Positions 25,101 through 40,100 of a DNA stretch of 64,000 bases are shown here, piece after piece. The position numbers and the translations under genes were made by a program. The DNA comes from Nyssa sinensis (Eukaryota > Streptophyta > Magnoliopsida > Cornales > Nyssaceae). The notes under the pieces are model-generated. The model did no database searches. It saw only the letters and a list, made by a program, of their open reading frames with translations, and had not been told where the DNA came from. The stretch is taken from the NCBI GenBank assembly GCA_008638375.1, contig CM018048.1, positions 56,266,347 to 56,330,346 of the forward strand, in the 5' to 3' direction. Each line of letters starts with the position of its first letter. Positions within the stretch are counted from its first letter, which is position 1.

Positions 25101-28100
25101 GGGATTTTAACATTGTGAGATTCCCTTCAGAGAGAAAAGGGGGAGGAGTGTTTTCTAGAGCTATGTGGAAATTCTCAGATTTCATTGACAGAAATTATTT
25201 GGTTGACTTGCCATTGAAGGGAGGAAGATACACTTGGAGCAAAAGCAGGGATAATTCTCTTATGTCTCGAATTGACAGATTTATTGTGTCGCCTGAGTGG
25301 GATGAAAAGTTTCCAAACACCTCCCAATCTTGCTACCCAAGGCCGATATCTGATCATTGGCCTATTATGTTGGATGGGGGAGCAGTTAGGTGGGGAAAGA
25401 GCCCATTTCGCTTTGAGAACATGTGGTTAAAGGTGCCAGGGTTCAAGGACAGAGTGGAGGTATGGTGGAACAGCTACAAAAATAAAGTGGGGATCCCAGT
25501 TTTGTGTTTTCTAGAAAAATCAAGATGCTAAAGGAGGACTTAAAGAAATGGAACGAGGATGAGTTTGGCAACATTCAAAGGAGGAAGGAGGAGATTTTGC
25601 AGGAGATTCAGTCCTTGGATAGTAAGCAACAATTCTCTACGCTAAGTGATCTAGAACAGGCTCGGAAGGAAGAGCTGAAGGGGGAAATAGGAGGCTTATT
25701 CAAGATGGAAGAGATTTCATGGCGTCAGAAATCTAAGGTTCAGTGGCTTAAAGAGGGTGATGGCAACACGCGTTTTTTTCACAGGATGGTCAATGCTCAT
25801 AGGAGGTGGAACTACATAGGGTCAATTAACAGTGGTGAAGTGGTGCTCCAGGAAGTGCAGGCTGTTAGGGATAGAATAGTGGACTTCTTCTAGAATTTAT
25901 ATAAAGAGGAGAGGGAGTGGAGGCCGGATTTGGACGGAATGGACTTCAAATTCATCTCGGAAGAGGACTCTTTACAGCTGGAAAGGGTTTTTGAGGAGGA
26001 TGAAGTGGTGGCGGCCTTGCACTCTTGTGAGGGAGATAAAGCTCCAGGGGCAGACGGGTTCACAATGGCTTTTTACAAGCATTGTTGGGCGGCATTGAAG
26101 AGTGATATCGGGTTGTGTTTAGTCATTTTCATAAGGAAGGAGTCTTTGAGAAAAGCTTGAATGCTACATTTATTACTTTGATTCCTAAGAAATAAGGTGC
26201 AAAGGAGTTGAAAGATTTTAGACCAATTAGCTTGGTGGGAAGTCTATACAAGTTGATGGCCAAAACTCTTTCTTTGCGGATCCGGCTGGTTATAGGGAAG
26301 GTCATTTCCGATAGTCAGAATGCTTTTGTGGAGGGGAGGCAGATTCTGGATGCAATCTTGTTGACCAATGAATGTGTTGATTGGAGAAGAAAGAAGGGGG
26401 AATCTGGTCTCATTTGCAAACTAGATATTGAGAAGGCGTATGATCACGTCAATTGGGATTTTCTCTTGTATCTCTTGGCTAAGATGGGTTTTGGGGAAAG
26501 ATGGATTGGCTAGACTCGCTCATGCATATCTTTTGTATACTTCTCAGTCCTAGTTAATGGGTCCCCTGCGGGTTTCTTTCAGGAGTGCCGTGGATTGAGA
26601 CAGGGGGATCCTTTATCCCCTTTTCTTTTTGTGATTGTCATGGAGGCTCTGAGTAGAATGCTGGAGAAAGCGGTGAATGCAGGAATGCTTAAGAGCTTTG
26701 CGACGGAGGGTGGGAGAGGCAGAAGGGTGGAGGTGTCCCATTTGTTGTTTGCCGATGACACCCTTATATTGTGCGGTGCAGAGGAAAGTCAAATTCGCTA
26801 TTTGAGATGTATTTTGCTTTGCTTTGAGGCTATTTCAAGATTAAGGGTCAACTTGTGCAAAAGTGAGACTATTCTAGTAGGGGTGGTCAAGAGATTTGAT
26901 CTATTGGTGCAGGGTTTTGGGTGTAAGGGTGGGTCTTTGCCATCTCAATATTTGGGTCTTCCTTTGGGAGCCTCTCCATCTTCCATTTCTATCTGGGATG
27001 TAGTTATTGAGCATTTTCAACGCAAACTTGCAGGATGGAAGAGACGCTACATTTCCAAAAGAGGCAGGATCACTTTGATAAAGGGCACCTTGGAGAATCT
27101 TCCAACAAATTACATGTCCTTGTTCCCGATGCTAGTCTCAGTGAAAAAGAAGCTTGAGAAGATTCAACGTGATTTCTTGTGGGGAGGGAAAGAGAGAGAC
27201 AGAGAGAGGAAAATTCACCTAGTCAAATGGGAGAAATTGAAGAGACCAAAGGAGGAGGGTGGGTTGGGGTTTAGAAACTTGAAATGTTTCAACAGTGCTC
27301 TTTTAGGAAAGTGGTTGTGGAAATTTGCTAGGGCAAAGAATCCCTTATGGAAGAGAGTTATTTCCACCAAGTACGGTTGCGAAGAGGGATGGTGGTTTGT
27401 GAAAGAGATTAGGGAGCCTCGGGGGTGCAGTTTATGGAAAGCAATCCAGAAGGGGAGGGAGATTTTTGGAAAGATGGTTTGCTATAAGGTGGGGAGGGGT
27501 TCGAGGGTGAAGTTTTGGGAAGATCCTTGGTGTTGTGAGGATTCTTTGAAAACTAAGTTCCCAATGCTTTATTCTATTGCCTCTAATAAGGAGGCTTGGG
27601 TGGGAGATTATGTGGGTTTCTTGGGGGATAACAGAGTGCGGTGTCCTTGTTTTAGGCGGCACTTTCATGACTGGGAGTTGGAGGCCGTGCAAGAATTGAT
27701 GATGTTGTTGGATCATTGCTTCTTGTGTAGGAAGGAGAAGGATGTGATTATATGGAAAGGAGGTAGTTCGAAGGAGTTTTCGGCGCGTTCCTTCTACAAG
27801 TTAGTGATAGGAAAGAAGATTGTGGCTTTCCCGTGGCAGCTTATATGGAATTCCAAAGAAAGTGGCTTTCTTCTGCTGGTCTGTAGCTTAGGGTGCGATT
27901 CTCACAACAGACAATCTGCAGAAGAGGGGTTTTCAAATGCCTAGTAGATGTTGTATGTGCAAAATTGACAAAGAATCAGCTTATCATCTTCTTTTGCATT
28001 GTAAGGTGGCTCGGGATATTTGGGGTATGGTGTTGTCTCTCTTTGGGTTCAGTTGGGTTATGTCATCCTCAATCCTGGGACATTTTGTTTAGTTGGAAGG

Positions 28101-31100
28101 GTACCCAAGTTAGAAAGACATTCGGCAAGCTTGGAAGATTGCTCCTCTTTGTCTTCTTTAGTGCCTGTGGAGGGAGAGAACACAGAATTTTTTAAGGGGA
28201 GGAATCCTCTATGTGGAAGCTTAAAGAAAATTTTTTGCATGTATTTTTCTTTTGGCTAAAAGAAGATAGGCCAATGTATCCTCATAGCTTCATGGATTTG
28301 TTGGGGGATTTACGGTATTAATTATCGTAGCCTCTCATGTTCTTTCATATTCGGGTGCGCCCCCCTTGGGCACCTTGTTTATATACTTTGCTTTTACTGA
28401 TCAAAAAAAAAAAGATCAATGTTTCCAGTGACCCCAAAATAATTCAATAAGAAAGCACAATGTAGTAGGTACTAATCATGCTAATGCTACTCTTAGTAAA
28501 AGAAATTATAGTCCAATTGTTTGAAACAAATTTCAAGTTAAGTCTAGAGAAATCACGAGCGAAGGGTGGCTAATTGTTTGAAACAAATTTCAACTTCAGT
28601 TCAAGGACAAAATTAACCAAAATTTGCAAGGGGGGCAAGGAGGAGGAAACAAGTGTAACTGTTTGAGAATATTGCAAAAAAGATCAAGAGATGTTACATC
28701 CTTGATGAAGGAAAAGGAAAAGCAGTTGATCGAAAAAAAAAAGGTGTTGGCTTGAAGAAAAAGTTTTCTTCTCAAAACATAATTTTACTTGTACCAATGG
28801 AATCTGTAACTTCTTTGTTTTGACATCAAAAGAAAAATGAAAAATTTGTTCACTTAGTTAGCTAGATAAATTATACAAGAGAGTCTATTCACGAAAAGCT
28901 AAAATTAATGTAAGAGGGATGTAAGGCAACTTTTGTGAATGAAGTTTTAATAAGATGATATTACTGAAAACTCTGAGAGAAAAAAATGTCTAAAACACAT
29001 CAAGTACAACAAATTAAAACCACATTTCATTATTTAACAAGAAACAAAACTTTCCTTGAAAGAAGAAAAGGAGAGAATAGGACTCAAACTCAAAAGCATG
29101 AAACCTTATTAACTACAAACAAGCGGATCTAAACTGGCAAATAATCTTCACTAAAACGAGCCCACTGGAGACAACCCCTACTGCCAGAAAAATCAGCCAC
29201 TCAGTTGACTTGAACCTGCCTAACCATCCCTGCCTATGCATTTAGACATCTCATTAAAATGGGAGAGGCATCCACTCTAGAAACAACTAATCAAGAGTGA
29301 CATTTGGATCCACCTCCTCATAAGGGACCCAGAAGCTAATGTTAACATGGAAGGATCAAATGTCACCAGACCAATCAGTCATCGTGGATCGAATTTTAAT
29401 TTAAAATGTGTTTAGAGCTATCTAGCTAAAATGTTGTTCCTTAGATATGCTTTGGAAAAAAACCAGAGTGCAAAAAGAAGTAAAAGGAAAATTATGTCTC
29501 ATAATCTGACAATGATGCAAATCAATCTCACAAGGGAACAAGATGCCGAGAGCTCCCATGACATATACACAATGGGGGGGGAAGACTTCGTGAAGGAACA
29601 TAGTTTCTACAAAATAAGGAAGTGACGATGAGGGGTGGTTTTCAAGTGAGATAATGGAGGCGTATGGACGTGGGGTTTGGAAAGCTATAAGGAAGGGAAG
29701 GAAGGGGTTTTATCTGTGTCTGCCGTTTGTAGTTGGGGAAGGGTCGAGGGAGAAATTTTGGGTGAATCCATGGTGTTGTGATGGTACTTTGAAGAAGAGA
29801 TTTTTCCAATCTTTATAGCATAGCCATGGACAAGGAGGTAGTAGTTACAGATTGTGTTGTTGCGGGTGAGAATAGGGTATGGAGTCCTTGCTTCAGGAGA
29901 AACTTTTATGATTATGGGGCTCTTGGGTAGTGTGCAGTTGAGTGAGCGGAGTGAGGATGGAATTCAATGGAAAGTGGACAGTAACAAGAAATTCACTATA
30001 ATTTAGCCTACATTTTTTTTCTTGGCGGCAGCTTAGGGAACAATTTTCAGAGCAAACAATCTTCGAAAAAGAGGCATTCAACTTCCGAATCGGTGTTGCA
30101 TATGCAAAAAGGAGGAGACAGTTCATCATCTTCTTCTTCTTCTTCGTAAGATAGCTAGGGATGCTTGGAGTTTGGTCTTCTCCTTGTTTGGTTGTAGTTG
30201 GGTGATGGCAACTTTGATTAGGGAGGTCTTCATCAGATTAGAAAGGAGTTGAGGACAGCATGGAGGATTGCTCCCTTATGTCTTGTTTGGTGCTGATGGA
30301 GAGAAAGAAATAGAAAGACTTTTGAAGGGATTGAGCTTTCCACTTGGAGTTTTAAAGACAATTTTTTGAGGGTTCTTTTCTTTTAGATAAAGGAAGAATA
30401 TCCCATGTATTTAGATAGATTTATAGATTTTGGGGGGATGATAGGCTTAAGTTTTGTAGTTGGTCCCTCTTTTTGTAATTATGGGTTCAACCACCCCCCC
30501 CCCCCCCCTTTCCCTCTCGAGCGCCTTGTTAATATGTTGGAATATCATTTACTAATCCAAAAAAAAAAAAAAAGACATAAAAGGACTCAAGTCAAATATA
30601 AATATAAAAACTATTTTTGAAGCACATTACTTTTGACAATATTAACTCTATAAGATAAGCATGCTTACCTCAATTTTATAAATTGAGACCAAAAGGAAAA
30701 AATTTTGAATTCTGGAAAAGAAAATAAAAAGTAAAATCTATAACTAAAAATATAGTCAAGCTTGCATACCATAACCTCGGGTCACTGGGCATTTTGGACA
30801 ACCGCATCTTAATGAGTTCCACAGCTGCTGCTTTCTTCTCCAACAAGCTGTTTATAAGATATATCATATGGCACTCCAATTGGCAATAATAAAAAGATAA
30901 AAATGAAACATGTACAAGAATCAACTTTTTGAGACAATAGCTTTTGTCATACCAGTAGCAGTATATTAGATTATCCCATAACTCTAGATCCTCAAAAACC
31001 TTAACTGCCTCACCTATCAAGCCACAACTCACTAAAAGTTCACCATATTCTCTAGCAGTGAGACAAGAAGCAAATAAGAATTAGATGCACATATCATCTC

Positions 31101-34100
31101 TGAAGAAAGAGAATAAGATATTAGGAAGACAAAACATATAGAGGAATATAGGATAAGAAGCACAGCTTAAAAGAGAATTAAAATTTTCTAAGCTAAGGCA
31201 AGAATGGTAAAGTTCCAATTAGAGATTAGAAGAAAGAGTTGTACTTTCGCAGTGCCGGAATAGTAGGAATATAAGCTCCATAACAACAATAAATCCTCTG
31301 TGCAACTCCAGGAGAAGGTTCATAGACACCCCGGACCTGAAATAACAAAAAATAATTATATGAGATACAATGAAAATCATTTGCACTGGAGCATATGATG
31401 ACTTTCTATACAAAAAACAACTGAGAAGCATGATATCTAGTTGTCTGAAGCAAGACAACCAATTAATGATGAAATGAAAAGACAGTTACCGAAAACCATG
31501 ACCAATGCTTCATATATTCAATACGAACCATGACATGTCTAATCTGCTAAAAAGTTATAAAATAATAAATAATGACACAACGGAATTTTTAACACGTGGC
31601 TTCACTTTCATTTGCTGAGCTCAGGAACAGAATACCCAGATGTGGGGATTCCTCAAATATTGTAGAATTCTATAACTAAAGGCTCAATTTCATCTTGAAA
31701 TTTTGTCCAAGGCGAACCACTGACCTCAAAACCAATTTGACTCCAATCTTCTTAAAACTATGAAAAATGTTTAAGCTCAATGGAAGTAATAGGTATGGCC
31801 TTGAAAGTGAGAGGTATGTCCTAAAAGAAGGACCAATTATGTTGGCCTATTATTTAAAGAACACAACGATAGAGATTCTAACTCGGGGAAAAGTTATGAG
31901 CCTCAGACCATAGCCATAAGCCCACTAGAATTGAAGGAATGATCCAATTGCACCCAAAAAAGATCGCAAACTGAGGCCCTAAGATAATAATACATCAAGA
32001 AAGGTTAAAACCTAACAGAAGAACACAGCTAAAACCTCACTACCGAGGTTGTTATTCACCAAGGTATGACAACAAGCACTCAGTGAGGCCCTCTATATCG
32101 AGATCCTTATCCACTGAGGTATGGAAACAAACACATTGACGAGGTCAGGCCTTCTTCTGGGGCAAGACCTTCTAAAACTCTTAATAGATTTCTCATTGTT
32201 GTGGCCGAGTCGGTGGCACAACAGAAGGCTCGCAGCAGCAGCATGGCTATGATCTGCTTCAACTTTGAGTCTGAAGTGTGTTGCAGGCCTATGGTCACAA
32301 TTCAGTATTATACGTGTTGGGTTGTGATCCAATCCACAATCATGGTCACAGACTAACAACATACGTATTGGTTTATGGCCCATCAAGTAACTATGATTTA
32401 GTACTATAACATAATGGGTTATAGTCCCACTCGTGGTTATGGTTCAACACTGCACAGATTGGGTTATGGCCCAATGCAAGGCTATGGTTTAGTACTACAC
32501 GTATTAGGTTATAGTCCCATCCACGGTCATAGTTCAATATTGTACATCTTGGGTTATAACCCAAGGACAAGGAACAAGCATACTGTGCCAGTTCTTCACT
32601 CTTATTAGTTTGCTCTGCCATTCTCCCTCAATTCCTCTCTGCCCAAGTTCCATTTGGCTATAGCTATCATTTAGACAATAGGTGCAAATTCAGAAACCCT
32701 ACACTTACACTTAATAAAAAATGGAGCCTTATCTTCCCAAATATATAATACTTTGATAAAGCTTTTGGCTCAACTCAATTGATATATGAAACTGATATTG
32801 TCGGCTAGGTTGGTAAAGTTCCTAGGTAGTGGACCAGTGGTACCAGAGACCTGGAATCGAATCCCGCCTTCATTTGGGTTGGGGGGTGTTTATGGGTAAG
32901 GGGAAGGCTACTTCCTATTGTGTAGCCCAGCCATTGGACTCCCAAGTAGGGATGGCAATTTAACCCGCCCCGTTGGAAACCCGCCAACCCCACCCCTAAT
33001 GGGACGGGTTTGGAGGAAGCTTTTTCCACCCCGTTTGGGTTTGCAGCAGGTTTTGAGAGAAGGTGGCCCGCCCCGACCTGACCCGATTATATAAAATAAA
33101 ATAATAAAGGAGTTTTGTGCTACATAGTCAATATCTATAATGATATTTTTTAGTCATCCATTAAAAGTTAATGCAAACTTGATAGAGTTATATGTTTCAT
33201 TTGAAAAAAATAATAATAATATCATTCTAATTCTCTATCAACATGCATATTTCTTATTTTAACACGTGTAGCGTTTTGTTTAAAATGTGTTAATTATAAT
33301 TAATTTAATAAAATAAGTAAATAAATAAATAAAAGTTTAAAAATAAATGGGGACCCTCCCCTGGTTATCACTGGGTTTAAATGGGTTTGGGGGGAAACTT
33401 TTTTTAAGGTAGGAGATAGGTCGGGGAAGGGGTCCCCCGCCCCGTTGCCATCCCTACTCCCACGAGGAGGGGGGAAGGCTAGAACTAAAAAAAAAAAAAA
33501 AACAAGCAAACATGAAGCGTATTAGTTATAATATCATATGATGATAAATCATGTATATCGCAGAACAACGAAGCTCATAAGTTATGTTAAAATAGAGAAA
33601 TCTCTATTGCCCATAAATGTACCCAAGAAGGTGGGTGAATTGGGTATTTGGCAAACTTGGAACTTAATCGCGAATCTAAATATTGACTAGATAGATGAAT
33701 AAATAAAGATTGAATAAAATGAAGCAAAGCAAGCACAATAAATAAAAAGAGAGATTCAAACTCGACAATTTTTACGTGGTTCGCCTCCCCCACCTACATC
33801 CACGCCTCGAAAACACCTCACAGGGATTTAAACTACTAACCAATCTCCTTCAGGTAGAGATTAAACCTCTTACATTCTTGGAGCACGCCACTCCATTCTT
33901 TCACTTCTCACATGTTACACCAACCCTTTTACAAAGGCTCAACAAAGAATAAATGAAGTGCAGAGTACAACAATAACTCCTCTTGAGTTGGATTTACAAA
34001 TAGAAGCTCACTAGAGCTATATTACAATGAATGAACAAAATGATTGGCTGAATGAATAACTCAAAAGATTTAGGGCTCAAACAATAAATGAGTGATAAAT

Positions 34101-37100
34101 GATTTTTAAGCATTAATTTTTATCCAACCAGATTTTGGTTGGTATTTATAACCCATTGAAGATTATAGCCATTGAGGTGCATTAAATGCACAATAAAAGT
34201 AGTTGAAAACTAGCCATTATGTTGTCTCGTCGTGAATTCAATTGACTGAATGTTCATTTTCAAAAGTTTCATGACCTCAATGGTTATTCAGTCAACTAAG
34301 CTTTCTCATTCAGTCAACTGATTCTATCAGCAACTATATTTCAATTTAGTATTCCATCATTAAGTCGACCGATACGACCACATTAGTCAACTGATTAATC
34401 AACTGATCCAATTTTTAAGTTGACTGATCTGTCCAATGGCCAAGGTTATGTCCAAGATTAAGTCATTCGGTCAACTGAGTTATTTTTTTAGTCAACTGGA
34501 AGTTTTTGAAGGCCAATTTTCACAAATGTTCAATGCTTAAGCCAACTAATCTAAGGCTTAGGTTGTTTCAATGTTGATTCAATCTACTGAATTGACTAGT
34601 TTCAATAATTTTGCAACCTTTTGCTCTATTGAAAGACTTTTCAAGGTGATTACATTTTAACATATTTGTCTACATGACTTTAAGACCTTTGATATGATTT
34701 GACCAATTTAATTTTAAAGATCTTAAGGTCCATCTAAGTCTTGAGCCATAATTGTTCAATTCAAAGTGAATAACTTTACAAAATAAACAAAGTGCTCACA
34801 CATCTATTCGAAGTGCCTTCATAGCGTCCAAAGCATCCAATTCTCCAAAGCCTTGTACTTGATATCTGTTAAATTATGTTCAAGTGTATTAAAATAATTC
34901 AAGAACGGCAATCTTGAACTTTTATTGGTTCAATAGTAAATACAAGGATGAGAGATGAGATAATTAATTTTTCTCGTTCTATCTCCCTAATTGAACATCC
35001 CTTCTTCTTCTTCTTCTTCTTCTTTCTAACCATCTTCTGAATCCTAAATCATATTTGAACAAAATTTGCTGAAATTTACATGGATCGATTCGTTTCTTAG
35101 AGTTGAGTACTGTAGTATTTTTTGTAGAACTTTTTGAACTGTTTGATAGGCTTTTCAAATTTTCGAAACTTTTTCGGGAAAAAATGAGCGATTTTTTTAT
35201 CTGCACATTTGGGGCTTTTGAGTTAGTTTTTTGGTTCAGTCCTATGGTGTTAGATGCATCTAGACTGTCCAAAGGTACATAAGGTGCTTCCTTCAAGTTT
35301 TGATCGAGACTTGATAGTTTTTTTGCTCTAGAAGTGGTCGGCCATCACTGTGCAGTACCCAGTAACCCAAATCACTCTTCTGTCCCAATTCTTTCTATTG
35401 TGAGGCTTGTTCATTGCATTACAAAGAAAATCTTTGCACTTGTATGGGCTGTTTAATTGATTTGCTGAATTTTTAGATTCATTTTTTTTCTATATTTTGG
35501 TCTGAAAGGCTGTTTTTTTGGATTAAGCAGGTATGTTAAGCACTACTACTAGGTCCGTTAGCCACGAGGAGAGTGGGTTGAGTTAGTCATGTTGGGGCTC
35601 TTGGTGATAACCCATCTCTTCAAATTAGCCCTGTAAAGTTAGATGGGGTTAATTATTTAGCCTGGTCGCGATCATGTCTGTTATTGGCTCAAGCAAGGGG
35701 TTTTATGGGTACTTACTAACACACAAACAACCGAAAGAGTGTAATTCAATATATAATCAGTGGATTGCAGAAAACTGTCTAGTTATGTCATGGTTGCTCA
35801 ATTCTATGCAACCTCGTATTCATCATGGCTATCTGTTTCTTGACACTCCCTATGACATTTGGTCAGATGTAGTTCAAACCTATTCCCATGTTAGCAATGA
35901 TGCTTAGGTTTATGAACTACGAAAACAGGTTCATGAAACTAACCAAAAGGATATTACCATTGCAGCATACTATGCCGAACTAAATCGGCTTTGGCAAGAG
36001 TTAGATTTTTATCAAGATTTTCAGGCAGATTGGGATAGTGACAATGCCAAATTTCGGAAGTTGATTGAGAAGGATTCGGTCTATGATTTCCTTGTCGGTC
36101 TTAACATGGAATATGATCAGATTTGCATTCAGGATCTTTGTAGGGATCCTCTTCCTTCATTACAGCAAGCCCATGCTTATGTGCAGCAAGAGGAGAGTAA
36201 GCGCAATGCTATACTTCTTAACCTGAGTCAAGATCGTTGTGCCTTGGTTTCCGGACCTCAAAAAGATATCCGCTCATGTTGATAATAAAGTGCACAATTC
36301 AGAGAAAGGCTTGCTCAAGTGTGATTATTGTAGGAAGACACAACATACCAGAGATCACTATTGGAGGCTCCATGGTGGTCGGTCTGGGGCTATTCGATAC
36401 CATGAGCATATGTTTGAGGTTTCTGAGACTCAGACACACTAGTGGTCATTCTTTGACTCTCTCCATGGAAGAGATGCAGACTCTTCGACATTTGATGGCT
36501 CATCTTGACACTTATACTACCACATCATCCTCCACCCATGTCACCTCTAACTTTGCTCATTTAGGTACTTTTACGAGGGCTCTTAGTGTCACTACCTTAT
36601 CTAATCCTTGGATTATCGATTTTGTCACAACTAATCATATAATTCGTTCTTCCCTTTTTTTTTAAACCTACTCTACACATTCTGGTAGCTATAAGGTTAG
36701 AATAGTGTATGGATCCATGCCATCTATTTTTGGTAAAGGATCAGTAATTTGTTCTCCCATTATGTCTCTTCTTCTATCCTTCATGTCGTTACTTTTTCTA
36801 CTAACCTACTCTATGTTGGTTGTATCACCAAATCCCTTATTTGTTTCATGACTTTTTTTCCTCTCATTGCGTACTTCAAGATCTAGAGACAAGAAAGATT
36901 GGCAGTGGTAGGACACATGGTTTGTATCTGCTAGAGACTACACCACCCTCATCGGTACAAGATCTATCTCAGCAAGCACTACAACAGTGGCATTGACATT
37001 TGGGTCATCCCTCCTTTAGTGTTCTAGAGAGATTTTTTCTCTTTTTAGCTAAGCAGTGTATTAGAACCTCTTTTGTTCGTGATGTATGTGAACTTGCTAA

Positions 37101-40100
37101 GCATAAATGAAATTCTTATTCTAGTAATAATAATAATAAGAGCAACTGCTCCTTTTTTGGTTATTCATTCTGATGTATGGGAGCCTTCTCGAGTTGCTTC
37201 TCTTTCTCGATATAGATGGTTTGTTACTTTAATTGATTGCTACTCTCATGTCACTTGGGGGTATATCCTAAGACACAAGAGTGAAGTTTCCCCCTGTTTT
37301 CACAGCTTCCATAAGATGATTAGCACTCAGTTTGATCCTACAATCCACATTCTTTATAGTGACAATAAAACTAAATATAGAGATACTAAATTCCTTACTT
37401 ATCTTGTTGAGAATGGAATTATTCATCAAACTAGTTGTGTGAATACACCAGCACAGAATGATGTGGCAGAAAGGAAGAATTGTCATCTTCTCAAAGTCGC
37501 TCGAGCACTAATGTTCAGCAATGATGTTCCTAAGTGTTTTTTGGGTGATGCAGTATTGACAGCAGCTTATCTCATCAATCGTATGCCGTTACAGATTCTT
37601 GAGTTCATACCACCCATCAAACTACTTCAGGGAACCACTTCTCCCTATCTGGTTCCTCCATGTATCTTTGGATGTGTATGTTATGTTCATGACCATTGGT
37701 CCTGCAGGAGTAAGCTTGATCCCAAAGCACTACATTGTGTTTTCATTGGATGCTCTATTACCCAAAAGAGGTATAAATGTTAAAATCCCCCATCCAGGAA
37801 GGTGTACATTAGAACAGATGTTACCTTTCATGCGTCAGAGTAGTATTATGATTCTTCCACATCATCTCTTCATGGGGAGAAGTTTAGTAGTACTCAAGAG
37901 GAAGAGATGATGCTTTCTTAATTGCCTTTGTTTTTTAGCCCGTCTTTTTTCTTTTCAAGTTCACCCTTCTTCTCAAATTGAAGAACACTCTCCAGAACCT
38001 CAAGTTGAGTCTCTTCCGACTCGAGATTCTATTGAGGGAGAGTAGACTCAAACTCCTTATGGTCAGTTGGATAGGAAATACTTGAGGAGATATGCTAGGA
38101 CTAGACAGATTCATCCTAGGTGTAGAGAAGAGCAGATAACCACCTATGTGCCTCCAAGCCCGTCATCAGCTCCAGCTCCTATTTCAGTCTCGTCTGTTGG
38201 TGAGCCCTCTAGAATTGGTAATCCTTTTATTTATGATACTAATATTCCTATTGCCATTCATAAGGGTGTTGGATCTTGTACTCAGCATCTTATTTCTAAA
38301 TTTGTTTCCTATAATGCTTTATCTTCTTCCTATCGTGCTTTTATTTCACCTTTGTCTTTCATGTCTCTCCCTCAGGTGTGGAAGGAAACTCTTGCAGATG
38401 TGAAGTGGCAGGAGGTTATGATAAAAGGGATGAAAGCCCTAACAAAAAATGGAACAATGGGAGTTGGTATCACTTTCAGATGGGAAGAAAACTATTGGCT
38501 GCAAATGGGTTTGCACTGTCAAGCAAAATGCTGATGGAAATATTGATAGATATAAAGCCAAACTGATCGCTAAGGTATTCACTCAGACATATAGCATAGA
38601 TTATCATGAAACATTTGCTCATGTTGCCAAGATGAATTCTATTTGAATTCTACTTTCCTATGCAGCTAGCTTGGGATGGATTTAAAGGCAACTAGATGTG
38701 AATAATCCTGTTCTTCATAGGGATCTTGAGAAAGAGGTAAATATGGAGATACTACAGGTTTTTCTTCTCAAACTATTGATCGAAAGGTGTGCAAGTTAAA
38801 GAAGACACCGTACGGGCTTAAGCAATCTCCAACGGCTTGGTTTGATCAATTTCATAAGGCCATGATGATGTTTCAGTATGACGTAGCCATGCTGATCATA
38901 CTATGTTAATCAAATGAGTAGGTGATAAAATCACTATTCTCATAATGTATGTAGATGACATAGTTGTGATAGGGAATGATGATGAGGAGATATCTAGGCT
39001 GAAAATGCATTTAGCCAAGGATTTTGAGATTAAGGATTTGGGCAGTTTATGCCATTTTCTTGGGATTTAAGTAACCAGATCAGCTAAGGTATCTTCATTT
39101 CCCAAAGAAAGTACATTCTTGATTTACTTGAAGAAACAGGTATGTTAGGTTGTAAAACCAATAGATTCTCCCATAGAGGCTAATCATTGTCTTAGAAAAG
39201 ATGACAGTAATTAGGAAGATAATCAATCTTTCACACACGCTTATTTTGTAGGAGTTGTCAACCAATTCATGCATGATCCTCCTAGTAAAGGAATTTTATT
39301 CTCAAGTCATGGACATCTAAAGTTAGAGGCTTATACAAATGGGAATTGGGCAAGCTCTATTAATCATCGGCAGTCGACTTCAGGTTATTATACCTTTGTT
39401 GGAGGTAATCTGGTCACTTAGAGGAGCAAGAAGCAACAAGTAGTTTCCATATCTAATGCAGAGGCAAAGTATCGGGCTATGGCACATGAAGTTTGTGAGT
39501 TGATGTGGCTTCAGATGTTGTTAGATGAGCTAGGAATTGCCAATGATAGGCCAATAAGGTTGTATTGCGATAATAAGGCAGCGATTAATATTACTCATAA
39601 TCCAATCCAGCATGATCAAATGAAGCATATTGAGATTAACAGACACTTGATCAAGGAGAAGCTGCATGGTAGTCTGATTTGTATGCTTTGTAAAGTCAAA
39701 GGAACAACTAATTGATGTGTTTACAAAGGGGCTTAATAGTAGGTTTTTTATTCCATTATTTGCAAGTTGGGCATGAGAGATATCTATGCACCAACTTGAG
39801 GGAGAGTGTCAAATTATGTTCAAGTATATTAAAATAATTCAAGAAAGGCAATCTTGTACTTTTATTGGTTCAATAGTATAAATACAAGGATGAGAGATGA
39901 GATAATTAATTTTTCTCGTTCTCCCTCCCTTTCTTGAACATCTCTTCTTCTTCGTCTTTTCTAACCATCTTCTGAACCCTAAATCACATTTGAATATTTT
40001 TTACTTCAATATTTGTACCTAGCTTAGAGCATTCACGCTTAGGTTGAAACGACTTGTACATTTCATCAATGAATTGTTATCATCAAAATTATCCTCGCAT

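Larger units (their letters stand above)
23345..28414 (+). mobile_element. Near full-length L1-type LINE in intron 10
   Basis: About 5.1 kb, antisense to the host gene. Order: charged ORF1-like or upstream region (23349-24679), endonuclease (from 24677), RT, zf-RVT, then the 3' tail GGGCACCTTGTTTATAT.. TTTACTGATC and poly-A (28404-28414). It is the best-preserved LINE here. The 5' boundary is approximate and I found no target duplication. Inactive through several stops and frameshifts. Confidence 0.85.
34867..39996 (+). mobile_element. Full-length decayed Ty1/copia retrotransposon
   Basis: 5' LTR 34867-35061, 3' LTR 39807-39996, both starting TGT(T/C)AAATTATGTTCAAG, with roughly a dozen differences plus a TTC-repeat indel by eye, so it is not recent. 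The internal order is gag, zinc knuckle, protease region, GAG-pre-integrase, integrase, RT and RNase H, then the polypurine tract AACTTGAGGGAGAG (39793-39806). That order (integrase before RT) defines copia. No intact tRNA-Met primer site could be seen after the 5' LTR. Possible 5-bp flanks ATATC/ATATT are uncertain. Confidence 0.88.

Noticed and set aside
32840..32880. tRNA gene suggested by a good box B
   Set aside because: No cloverleaf; an A tail and the spacing show it is a SINE.
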